Shown here: piece after piece, positions 30,901-41,456 of the stretch | Layout of the letters: each line of letters begins with the position of its first letter | Numbering within the stretch: the stretch's first letter is position 1 | NCBI GenBank assembly: GCA_001599595.1 | Contig: BCHH01000001.1 | Location: forward strand, 2,513,837 to 2,577,836 | Source of the DNA: Beverwykella pulmonaria | Lineage: Eukaryota > Ascomycota > Dothideomycetes > Pleosporales > Melanommataceae | DNA: 64,000 nucleotides | Reading direction: 5' to 3' | Translations under genes and position numbers: made by a program | Notes under the pieces: generated by a model | What the model saw: only the letters and a program-made list of their open reading frames with translations | Databases searched by the model: none | Told to the model about the DNA's origin: nothing

Positions 30901-32525
30901 CGACCGATTTATCAAATGCCGCAAACATCTCGTTTCAGACGACGGCTATGCGGGGCCGAATCGAATGTCAGCAATTGCAAATCAGTGATTGGGTTGATGC
31001 TGTGAATTACACAGCTTCAAAAAGGAGTAGTACTTCACGGGGGGAACCTACACGATACGAGCTGAAACGAACAGTGTCTTGGGATACAGGAAATTCATCG
31101 GTTTTGGCGCATCCTTACCGACCAGTTTGCTGTGTGAACGGGACAACTCCAGAACCAGGATCTGTCGCGATTGGTTATTGGTCCATGAACGATCAAAGCT
31201 CCGTTACGGATTGGTCGCGTGCCTGGCCTCAAAATTTCACAGTGAAATGGATTCGGGGTGTAGCCGACTACTACGGAATCCGACAAGTTAAGTACTTTAA
31301 ATCAGAAAGCAATCTCGGATTTATGGAAATACCGGCCGCACAAGCTCTGAATTGTCAGCCTGTTATTGAAAGCGCAAACGCGCAAGTCACCGTAGATCAT
31401 ATCACGGGGAAAGTGCGTTCCTTTGAGATTGTAGACTCACCAAAGCCACTTCAAGAAGCATGGTCCGACGCACTTATCGTTCGAGAAATGAAAGCAGTGA
31501 ACCAATCAAGGCTGGACCAAACTCCTCCCTATTGGGAAGCAGTCGCCAATATCACGACTAGGTATGCCTCACTCTCAATTTCGCTTAGGAGCAGGCACGC
31601 TGATTTTATATTTAGTCACGGTATTATATTCATGATAACCTTACTCACAGCCTCCGATTCCCACATCTGGACTTCCATAGAGCAAGAGGACACTCCAGGC
31701 TTCGTTTATGACGAGGTTTATGACGAACCTTTGACTGAAGCGAGATTCAGTATCAAGGATAGTAACGTCGGTCTCAACATCGACTTCATGACTTACGCTA
31801 TGTATTCGCTCGCCAGAAGAAACCCCGAAGCGTTACTTAACGCAACAACCATGTATACACTAGCCAACAAAACATTCTCAACATTCTTCCAGCACTTTGT
31901 CAGCAACAATGTAGATGCTACAGAGGCAAGTTGGGCATGGCAAAAGATTGGCGACACTTCCTTAGACGATTTGCTTCGAATGAATGGTTCCGTCCGGTAC
32001 GATAACAGATCGATGAATGAAGGTATTGTAATTCCAACGGCATACCCAATCTCTAATACAAGCCGCTACGTCAACGCCACGCTCTCTACTAATGTTAACA
32101 ACCTACGAATGAACGAAATGGCAGCCTCTGTATCTATGGCCATCCTGGTCTGGCTTTTGATTACCTCCATTGTCATCATAGTCCTGTCGCATCGCCACAT
32201 CCACCTCCTCCGCCACAATATTGAATGCCTTGCCGATGTCCTAGTACTGGTTGCTGGCAGTGATAATTTGCTAAGGCTCATCCAACAGGATGCGGAGCGT
32301 TTGAAGCGCGATAAGGATATTTTGATTCGTTTGGGTTGGTTCAAGGGCAATGACGAAAAGGTAAGATGGGGGATCGAGGTTTTTGGTAAGGCGGGAGAAG
32401 GTGGAGAGGCAGTTAAGTGGGTTGAAGAGCCTGGAGAAGAAAAGGAGGGTAGGTGGAAGAAGCCAGGGACGGTTGTGAGGTGGAAGGATAGAGTGAGAAA
32501 GATATTGGAGCGCTTTGGCTTCTAA
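27994..32525 (+). CDS. large multi-pass membrane protein, DUF3433 family
   Basis: Three exons (27994-28129, 28183-30540, 30601-32525) give 1472 aa. The soluble N-terminus starts MSFRSDTKSSPQVQP. Hydrophobic segments follow, e.g. FLTALLLFTSILCIALGVL, then the hallmark EDISHTEPYALL, as in fungal DUF3433 proteins, and LICATLLHVIGFLAISPL. Two long Asn-glycosylation-rich lumenal or extracellular regions alternate with membrane clusters (e.g. VVVEVALLIGTLLLFSLFL and VSMAILVWLLITSIVIIVL). The C-terminus is short and basic. The family is restricted to filamentous fungi; its function is unknown. A GT-AG stretch at 31562-31615 (54 nt, in frame, no stop) could be a further intron and would shorten the protein by 18 aa. 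Confidence 0.85.
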
Positions 32526-33493
32526 TTCACCTATTGTACACTATGGTCTTGAATGGATGAAGCTATTCCAACGAGACTTAATCGGCGTGCCTTGTCATCG
32601 TGAGTTTACGGAACTATGAATGTATCTTTGAGATACAAGTTCCAAGGCGTTCTTGCGAGTTTGTGGTCCGTACCATTCCGAATTGATGATCCATATGCCA
32701 GACTCTTTATAACCGCTACGAGGCTCTAATGTACGCAGATCCATGCTTGTGTATACTTGGCCCCGACCGGTAAATACCGAAATGGCGCGGACCGCCAGTA
32801 ATGGATGAGGGATGTAAAGAGAAGCGCTAGTTGGACGATGAATGTGGTGGGCAAGTGGAGCATGATTCTGTTTTAGGACTTTGTAAGCAGTCAGTGGTAC
32901 ATGGTATCAAGCGCGTTGAGCTATCTTACATTCTATATAGAATATCTGGCCGAAAAAGATACGGTAGCTCACCCGTTGTCCAAAATTGGGCTGAGAGTAC
33001 GCACTGGGGCAACAGCAGCCTTTATCATTTGGACTGCCGTGCAGCTGAGTCTTTGAGTATGACTCAACTAGGACGAGAAATGGCTTCGTCCTAAACTGTT
33101 CTTTGTATTGTCTCAGCTGCTGCGATGGGGCACGCCCTCTAGCCTGCTCAGAACTGTTAGTCCTACTCTATTTCATCCCAGAGATTAGATGCTAGACGAT
33201 GATATACTTCCCCACACATTAACAACTTGTTACAAGGAAGTGAGAATTGGTAAATTTAAAGATGTTGCCTATTTCGCCTCAGCCATACAGCAACCAAAGA
33301 CCATGCAACCTGAGTAGAAAACGCCTCTAATGCACATGGTGTCATGTATGCCTTGCTACACACCCTACTCCAATCCATACCGTGCAAACACAAGCTAGGA
33401 GTCCCATGACACCAGAAATGATAATAGATATCCAAGTCCAATTTCCACATACTCTATGCATATACACCTCTCTACGTCAACAGTTTATTCGTC
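32526..33493. other. convergent intergenic region, no supported gene
   Basis: About 1 kb between two converging genes. An 87-codon frame at 32831-33094 lacks an ATG and shows no similarity I recognise. Confidence 0.35.
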
Positions 33494-36400
33494 CTATCGT
33501 TCGACTATTTTTTCCTTCTCCCTGCACACCACACATCCTTGGCCCACCGCACTCTTAATAACATGTGCATGTGCGACCTTCACACCGATACGTCTACCCC
33601 AACCGCCGCCATCGGCTGCATCACTCGCAAGCCTCGCTTGCAGCGTGGCGGCCATACTCGCACTTGCACTTGTTTTGGGCAGCAGGCAAGATAGATGGAA
33701 GACGTGCCCACATGCGAAGCCCACCAGCGTGTCTCTACTTTTCGGTATGGGACCGTCTGTGATATCGTCTTCATCGGCTGTGGACAATATAAATGGATTG
33801 TGACAGCCCGTGCAGTGGCCCGGCGGCGCGTCGCCTTCTGGATCTGCAGGGGGGACCGGATCGGGTTGCAAGCCCGGTTGTGTAGTATTCATGGTTGTAT
33901 TGTCTTCTGTGACTTTGGTAGCAGTGAGGGGATCCACGCCCTTAGGCTCAATATCGACTTTCTTCTTTGTGTCCCCTGTAAACGCGCCAGGCATTTTGCC
34001 GGTGAGCATGCCGGCATCGTCGTCGCATGGGATGACTTCGAACTTGACACCGCGTTTCTGACCTGCGCGTAAGGTGTCCATGCCGGTTGAGACCTCGCCT
34101 CGTAGGACTCTGGCTACGCCCTCGGAAATGGAGTGTTGGATTTCGTATTCCCTAACCATCCGCCCAATCCCGTCTCTTAGGCCCTCAATCTCTAAGCCCT
34201 CGGGGATGCGTTTTACGAGCTGAATGGGGTCGATGGCTGTGCCGACTTCTTCGAGGAGGCCACGGATGAATTGTGGTTTGTCCATTGAGTAATTGAGGAG
34301 ATCATTCCAGAGATCGGGGTCATCCTGTTCTTTGGCAAAAGAAATGGCGAAGCTAACGTCGGCAAGATTCTCAATGATTAGGTAGAGGGCACGTTTTGTC
34401 TGACCGGATTTGGAGAGAACATGGCTATGATAGATGTTAGGTATATGCGCGAGGACAGTCAATGGGGGTACTTACACAAGTTCAGGGATGTAGTCGTTCT
34501 TCTCACAGATAACCGTTGCCTTCCCAAGATCAAGAGTTTGAGACTTTCTGAGGTAGTCCATAAATAGTGGTCGGTCATACTCTGCGAATAGCTCCACCAT
34601 GAGGTCGGTGAATTCCTCTGCCACGATCTTGCCGTCAGCAGCGAGGCGATCTGCGGCTACACGTTCTTTAGCCGTACTAGCGGTGCGTTCGTGAGTTTCC
34701 GGTCTCCAAAGGGATCTCAAATAGAAGAAAAGAAAAGGTCGGAAATGTGGCCCCTTAGCGTCCAACTGTTCGACTACTTCGCTTGCGGGCACGGTACCGC
34801 GGCAGCCCTCCTCCACAAGAACGTTGATCGCTTCTGAAGACGTTTCTTCCAGCTCAGACAGCGGTGCTGACTCCATTTGCTCTTTCGAGACTCGGAGCAG
34901 AATGAATCCTGGAATATCGTCTCGGACGGTATCCATGAGGTGGAAGTCTCGGATGAGGGCCATAGCGGAATCAGCATTCTGTAGTCGAATATAGCACCGC
35001 AACGCATCTCTTTGATGACCTCCAGCCAGATACAGCTTAGCAAGTGCATCTTGCAGAATTCGCCAGTCTCGGCCTTGTTCGTTCCCTTCGACAGACTCCT
35101 CGGTGACATCGCCGGCCGATAATTTGCTCTTGATCGCTTCGACGACACTGTTGATATCGAATAGGTCAGGGTCCCAGTCCTCGAGCAGGTGCTTGAAACG
35201 TATTCGATCGTGGATGATATAATGGCCTAAAACAACCTCGTACACCAGCGATGGCAGTGGCGGGGTCATCTGCTTCTTCGGAATATAGGGCGCGATCTCG
35301 TTGAAGTGATTTGACTGAGCAAACTTCCAGACCCAATGTTCCCATCTTGCTGATGTACCAAGAACACGGCCAGCAACCTTTCCAGCCTGCTTCCAGTCCC
35401 CGGCAGTCACGAGCTGCTGCACCCAAAGATCCCCAATGCGTCTTTTGTCCTTTTCGACAGCCGCGTTCTGATTAGACCGATTTGCGGAGATGGTCGTTTG
35501 CGAGGCGCTTTCATCGGCGAAGAACTCCTGTAGACTTCCCTGTTTCTTCGATGGAGTACTGATCGGCGATGAAGACTCCAAGGTCAGCTGAGAGTTGGAT
35601 GTGATGATCTCTGGATGATCATCTAGTAGCTCCCACGCATCCTTGTAGTTTTCGTGCTCCAATTCCCAATTGAAGTGATCTGTGAGATCACGCTTTATTG
35701 CCAAAACACAGTCATAGGGACTCTGTATGAAAATTTTCAGTCCAGCAGTGGCAGCGTTAGGATGAAGTTGTAGATGTCGTTTTCCGGGTATCGAGGCTGA
35801 AGTGTTACTGACACTCGCGTCTACACTGCCAGGCGCGCTGATCACACTCGCACCGGAGCTGAAAATCCGTGCTGCGCTTACACCGGCATCCCATAAGCCT
35901 CCCCCTATCGCTTCAAGCGCGCTTCTTTGAGCAGGGGTCATAGTTTTAGGATGTGGAACGTATAGCGTGCTCAAGTGGTAGTCGGCAGCAGATAAGCTCT
36001 CGTATCGGCTTACTGTCAAAGAGTCCACCTCCACCTCATCGGAAGTAGCAGCATCAATAAGTTTCAGCTCGGGTGAAAGGCCGTTCGTGCGTCGATGCAT
36101 ACCGCGGCGGGGAGTGGTTTCGTTCGTTGAGATGGGGTTGTCGTCGTCATCGCGCGTTCGGTATGCAAGTACAAGAAGTAGGGAAGGGGTATAAAGCGAA
36201 ATGCCAGAAACAATACAGTCGTCGAACCGAAGGCTGGGGTATATTAGCCACGATGAATATTGGGCGAGCGAACTCGAAAGACTCACAAATGGATAATTTC
36301 GGCGCTGCCGACCGATCTCTCGCCAACATCTTTCCCAACTCCAGGCCCGCCGGGATTAATGTGAACAACCCAGGCCGCATCTCCCCACCCAATCACCAGT

Positions 36401-37728
36401 TTCTCAATCTTGGCGCTCTTCTTTTTCGTGCCATGTGCGGCGTGCTTAACATGCACGCCTTGTCGCGGCTTATCTGCTCTCTGATGGGGCAACGTTGAGT
36501 CGACCTTTTCTGCGGCTTGGCTGCCGTTCAAAGATATGATGGAATCCTCGTCGGATTCTAGAGATTGGTCATCAACCCACTCGAGACGAGCTTTCCACAC
36601 GCCTGCCATATCCTCCCAGACACGACGATTGGGTTTGTCGATGAAACCGATCCTTTTCCACGCATAGTCTGAATCCGCGCTGTCCAGCTGCACACTGCTG
36701 CGCATAATACGAATGCCATGCTCGTTAACCCACGCCACATACTTTCCAGACAGGGACCATTTGATAATGCTGATGCTTCCCTCTCCTGAATGCAGAACCG
36801 TGTCTCTTCCAGTATTTCCACCTAGCCCGATTGCCCCCAGCCACCCTTGCGCTGCGGCAGCTGCATGACTGGTATTAGCATTTGAACGAACCCCTGCCTG
36901 ACCACCAGCCGTGAGTATAAGTTCCCCTGCCAAGCCTCCCGAAAGGTATGACCGATCTGACTTGTACTCTGGCGATAGAGCTACAGCTTGCACTGGTCGT
37001 CCGAAGTTCCGAAGTGTGACGTCCTTGGGGTCCACTAAAGAAGAAACGCAAACATGTCCGTCTATGGACGAGGTTCCAATGTAGATTTGATTCGACGGCG
37101 TAGCGGGAACAGGCGGCTGGCGAGGGTTTCGAGGTGAAGAGGCGTGTCCGGATGATGTTGGCGGCTGTTTTGAAGGCGCATCCGGCTGCTCGGAGGCTCT
37201 ACTGGGCGAGTTTGTCGGGAGGGTAGGCAGTGGAGGCGGGAATGGTGATACGGATACGGACGTGACAGAGGCGGATGGATGCGCATTGTAGTTGCGCAGC
37301 GGTTGGAAGGCCGGAACCGTCAGGACGTGCTGTTCGAGTCAGAAGCCCGCGCGTTTGAAGCTCAAAGAAGCTTGGAGTGCGACTCACGATGTTGCCGTTA
37401 TGTGTGCCTACGATCTGCGGATAACTCAGCATATGTACCGCGATGGATGGCGGCTCTCGCAGCCTGGGGGAATGCGCTGTACCATTTTGTCCCCCGCAAC
37501 CATGAAAGTGCTGGTCGCGTCGCCATTGCGATACACCGGGCCCAAGCTACTCGTCAGGCGTGTGTATTTGAGCTTGGGCTCCTCGTCGGCATCATCATCA
37601 TCATCGTCGTCGTCCTCTTCCTCAGACTCCTGCTCGCCGTTGTCCTTGCCATTGCTCGCGGCGCGCTGCTGGAGAGCCTCATCACGGGCGGCCACGGTCA
37701 GCTCATCTTCGTTCGACTCCGCAGCCAT
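33494..37728 (-). CDS. VPS41: vacuolar protein sorting protein 41 (HOPS subunit)
   Basis: HOPS tethering-complex subunit for fusion with the vacuole and the AP-3 pathway. Five exons (37728-37483, 37414-37388, 37329-36287, 36233-34476, 34424-33494) give 1334 aa. An acidic leader with a run of Asp precedes KLKYTRLTSSLGPVYRNGD, the start of the WD40-like propeller. The 27-nt exon 2 encodes IVGTHNGNI. Propeller landmarks include RPVQAVALSPEYKSDRSY and LRFDDCIVSGISLYTPS; a clathrin-heavy-chain-like helical region follows, with ENLADVSFAISFAKEQDDP. The C-terminal RING-H2 has CTGC, CGHVFHLSC and CVVC. It is divergent from the RMD1-like gene, 239 bp apart. Confidence 0.94.
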
Positions 37729-37967
37729 GCTAGATGCATAGGCTGCGGTTATGTGTGGAAGGCTCCGGCGGGGCTGCGGAGGGGCGAAAGTGAGGGTGTT
37801 GAAGCTTGAAGGTGAGGCTCCGACGATCAAGAGCTGTGACGTCCAGGATCGCCCGCCAAGCCGAATGACCTCGGGCGTGCATCCTGGTTCCTCCGCAGTG
37901 CTACATTCTACGCTTTCATCCGCCATTTTCTTCCCAGCACGATGCTCAGCACCAATTCCTTCTGGCG
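37729..37967. promoter_or_regulatory. divergent promoter between VPS41 and the RMD1-like gene
   Basis: 239 bp separate the two ATGs. Long open frames of both neighbours run through it, but the conserved protein starts place it as shared regulatory DNA. Confidence 0.4.
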
Positions 37968-39425
37968 ATGATTCTTTCCCGGCCGAATGCGTTGAATTGC
38001 CTAATACGGAGCTTCGTTCCAGCTGCGCGCGCCTCTCTTGTCCGGAGCTCTGATGGCGCACCATGCCATATTACGTCCGCTAGGCCGTTTTCTTCGACAA
38101 GAGTTGGTCACAAGAAAGTAGACTTCACCCAGAAACAGGAACCAAAGCAGGGGCAGAAACAAGACCCAAATCAAGAGCAGGAAGTGGAGCCAGCCCCAAA
38201 GGATTCGCCCCAAACATCAGAGCGAAAAGGGCCAAGGAAGAATGCTAGCAAGACTTCGTCGCTCCGGAGGGTAGCCGTAGAGGCTCAAAGGTCAAGAGGC
38301 ATCGTGAAGGGCAAGGGCAACAAGCGATTTGTGGACCCAGAGGTGGACACAAAGGTACGGCTATAGCTTAGAAGAGTCTAGCGCATCCAGACGTTGACCG
38401 TGGACTAGACCGTCACAGCGTACTGTGCCGCCGAAACATACAACATTTCTACCGCTGCCCGACTGGTAAAGGCCCAAGGCTACGAACTCGACCCTTTCCA
38501 AACCGGATTGTACCCTCAAGTCATTCATGTACGGACTACCGAGCGACCATCCGAAGTCAAAGATTTCCAGCAGGGGGATATCTTCATCTTTCCCTCAGGC
38601 ACTGTAGTAGCGTGGAATGTCCGGGAAAGAGAAGCTCTGAATTTGGTGAACCACATCTTGCCAGCCGCAGCAGAAGGATCACACCTGAATCTGCTGGAAA
38701 CAGAGGATCTGGATTATCTCGAGGACACGACTCGGGAAAACAGCGAAATCATTGGCGATACCATCATTTTGGGGACAAAAGCTGGTTCTGACGGCCCTGA
38801 AGCTCTGAAAGATGCCAAGGTGGATGACGCGGATCAGAGCCATGAGGTCGATACAGCTCTCGCAAAGATCGCCTTCTCTTCAGGCCTAGCGAGGTCTACG
38901 AAGCTAGCCGTGCTGGAGAGCCTCTTGGGTGCATATCAACACTCAACACGGTTGATTCCTACCATGCTCGCCAAAGGAGAGAACGTTGCGCTGGGCCGAA
39001 AGAATATACCTTTTACAAGACAGTTCATCCTACGGAAAACCGGAGAGCTGCTGAGCATCCGGGCTCAGCTGAATCTTTACTCCGAGCTTACTGATTCACT
39101 GCCGGACATCTTTTGGGATAGCCGACACGAGCTCGGACTTGGCGAGTACTACGAACAAGTGGGACGCGCCCTGGACGTTGGTGTCCGCATAAAGGTCCTG
39201 AATGAGAAGATTGGCTTCGCGCAGGAAATAGCAAGCGTGTTACGGGAATCACTCAGCGAGAAGCATGGTCTGCGACTAGAATGGGCTATCATTGCTCTCA
39301 TCGCCGTCGAAGTGGTTCTAGAATTCTATCGCCACTGGAAGGACTCACAAGAAAGGGATGACCCCAACAGTACGGAGCAGTTGCTTAGGCAATATCTGAA
39401 GAAGATGAATAAAGACGCGAAGTAG
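37968..39425 (+). CDS. mitochondrial DUF155 protein (RMD1/MRX10/RMND1 type)
   Basis: Two exons (37968-38354, 38409-39425) give 467 aa. The N-terminus MILSRPNALNCLIRSFVPAA is an Arg/Ser-rich mitochondrial presequence. A Lys/Gln-rich linker follows, then the DUF155 domain: TVTAYCAAETYNISTAARLV, QGDIFIFPSGTVVAWNV, EIIGDTIILGT, HSTRLIPTMLAKGENVALGR. A hydrophobic segment near the C-terminus (LEWAIIALIAVEVVLEFY) fits the membrane anchor of this family. Homologs (yeast Mrx10, human RMND1) are inner-membrane proteins linked to mitochondrial translation. That role is by family, not from this sequence. Confidence 0.88.
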
Positions 39426-40622
39426 CATATTGAAGTTTCAGGATACCCCGCCCAATCAATGATTGTTCTTTTTCGAATTCTAATGTCATCTCTCCTCTTC
39501 GCTCCTTTGTTCATGTCCCAACTACCTTTATATGAACGTATATTAGAAGATGGTAGGACGACGTGTATATAACATGCACTGTGGAACGGCTCCTCTAGAG
39601 TGTACAGTTTAGGAGGATTAGGGAGTGTCAGATCACAGTTATTGATGGGGGCGATGATTGTCAATGAACAGGAGATGTTTGAGGCGGATGTTGACGACAT
39701 AGATGTATGTAATAGGTTGCAGGATGAGAGGGATGTGACAGGGCGATCTTGATGGGGGTTTTCTTGTGGGTTAGATTTTGGTGATGTGAGATACAGGAAG
39801 GCTCGTATCGCGCTTCTACAAATACTGCGAATCGAAATCAAATTAGGCTTTTCAGCTGCTTTGCAGCTGCTTTGACTTAACATCTGGAACAATGGAAAAC
39901 AGGAAATCATTTGAATAGATGGGTAAAGCATGTCTTGTTCGCATTCCTCCAAGCTCTCTCCCTTTCTCTTGCTCTCTCTGCCCCTGGTTCGGCTGACTAA
40001 ATTCTTTCTTTTCGATTCTCAACTGATTCTCTCGTTTTCCTACTCTCTCATCCATTTGGCCTCATGTAATCGGGCCCTTTCAAAGAAATTGTCTCACCTG
40101 GATATAAATTCTGGGTTCTCTCATCTATATTCATCTTGTTGACATATTGTTCCATTTCTCACTGATAAATTGGAGTAGACAGTTGAAGAGTTGTGTAACC
40201 CTAGAGATCCAGGTCCGAATCAGGGTCATCGCGACCATTAAATTGATCGAGTCTATAGAACATAAGAATAATTGAAAAGGCGTACTCACTCAAGTTTTCG
40301 ATGAAGTCTGCAGAAAGTTATTATAGTTTCTGCTTTAATTCCTACCTCGATTACAAAGTAGTACTTTTAGCGAGTACTCATTAGCTCGAGAACAGAGATA
40401 TAAATACTAGCATACACATAACCTAGTCCTTTATAAGTTAGCACACCATCTCCTCTTCGCTACCGCCTCGCCTGCATGCACATTCCACTCTTTTACATTC
40501 CTTCTCGGCCCACTTTCCGTGCGTAACCGAGTCCCTGTGTACCACCTCCTGCCCGCGCACTCAACACTCATCATACCAGCCAATATAACTTACGCTATGC
40601 TGCGCAAACTCCACAATTGCAC
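39426..40622. other. intergenic region upstream of the tRNA gene
   Basis: 3' flank of the RMD1-like gene followed by AT-rich DNA. No coding region is supported. Confidence 0.35.
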
Positions 40623-40746
40623 GGGCTTGTGGTTTAGTGGTATAATTTTCCCTTAGCATGGGAAAGGTCCTGGGTTCGAGTACGTCTCCCCCTTATCCAT
40701 CAACCTGCGGCTTCATACTAACATGCGATAGTTCCCAGCAAGTCCA
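40623..40746 (+). tRNA. tRNA-Ala(AGC) interrupted in the T-loop by a 52-nt GT-AG intron-like insert
   Basis: Exonic parts 40623-40679 and 40732-40746 together fold into a full tRNA. The acceptor GGGCTTG/CAAGTCC includes G3:U70, the alanine identity pair, and the discriminator is A73. The anticodon stem TTCCC/GGGAA encloses loop TTAGCAT, anticodon AGC. The T arm becomes CTGGG-TTCGATT-CCCAG, perfect only after removing 40680-40731. That segment starts GTACGT, contains TACTAAC at 40717-40723 and ends TAG eight bases after it, just like the mRNA introns of this window. There is no insert at the canonical 37/38 site. A T5 Pol III terminator follows at 40752-40756. The insert splits the B box between GGTTCGA and TTCC, though its first bases partly restore it. 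Confidence 0.85.
40680..40731 (+). other. spliceosomal-type intron candidate inside tRNA-Ala
   Basis: 52 nt with GTACGT at the 5' end, TACTAAC at 40717-40723 and TAG at the 3' end. Length and signals match protein-gene introns nearby. Shifting the boundaries by one base would also leave a seven-base T-loop (TTCGAGT), but would lose GT-AG. Confidence 0.75.
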
Positions 40747-40751
40747 GTATC

Positions 40752-40756
40752 TTTTT
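40752..40756 (+). terminator. Pol III terminator of tRNA-Ala
   Basis: Run of five T six bases after the discriminator base, where a Pol III terminator is expected. It shows that the tRNA 3' exon, beyond the insert, belongs to the transcript. Confidence 0.7.
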
Positions 40757-41456
40757 GCCCTTGGTGCGAGACCATTTGCTTCAAGTCTTGAGTGCTGAAA
40801 ATTTTCATTGTTTCGACAAGTATATGAAAGTATGCGAATTGACCGCAATTGAATTCTTTAACAGAAAGTATGAGCACATACTATTGCAGACGGCATTTCG
40901 GAGCTCGCAGCTGCTCGAGCACCTCGTACAAGTGCTCTCTTTTTAAGATTACATTTGTATAGTGTATTCCACTTCCATTTCTGTTAATATGTTTCGTGCG
41001 TAAAGACAAGGGCAAGCAACGCAGGGCTGGCGACATACCTCAAAAATACTGTCGCGGACATCAATGCACACGAACTGGTACACATGCCATTAGCAACGAT
41101 CTGATGGAAAGAGGAACCATGTAAGGGCTGATGCAGGAGGGGTTTTTGAAATATTTATACTGTACCCACATATTTCTTGGTTAAGTTTGAAAATAGCAAG
41201 GGGTATCGACCAGCTTTGCAAGACGCTCCTCAATGCGGTTGGCTCAACAATTATCCAGGAATTAAAGAAGGCTTAAAATGACCCTGAAGAATAATAAGGA
41301 AGCCGGTGCAACGAAAGATAAGACGAGAAAGGAAGGATATACCCCTCGCTATGCATTTGCAAACTCCACCAATGACGAAACCCCCTTCTTCTCTTCGATG
41401 ACCACCGCAACCGTAACCGCAACCACCACCTCCACCCACCACCTACCCACCTGGAA
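40757..41456. other. intergenic region downstream of the tRNA
   Basis: No supported gene. A 63-codon open stretch at 40755-40946 has a weak non-ATG start and no recognised similarity. Confidence 0.35.

Noticed and set aside
31562..31615. 54-nt GT-AG segment in the DUF3433 gene as an intron
   Set aside because: It is in frame and stop-free, so the frame does not require its removal; left inside the coding sequence.
39326..39952. 208-codon minus-strand frame
   Set aside because: Antisense to the 3' end of the RMD1-like gene, with Ser/Asn-rich composition of non-coding DNA.
40680..40731. Insert in tRNA-Ala as a normal tRNA intron
   Set aside because: Position is in the T-loop, not 37/38, and its ends carry spliceosomal signals instead of an anticodon-loop context.
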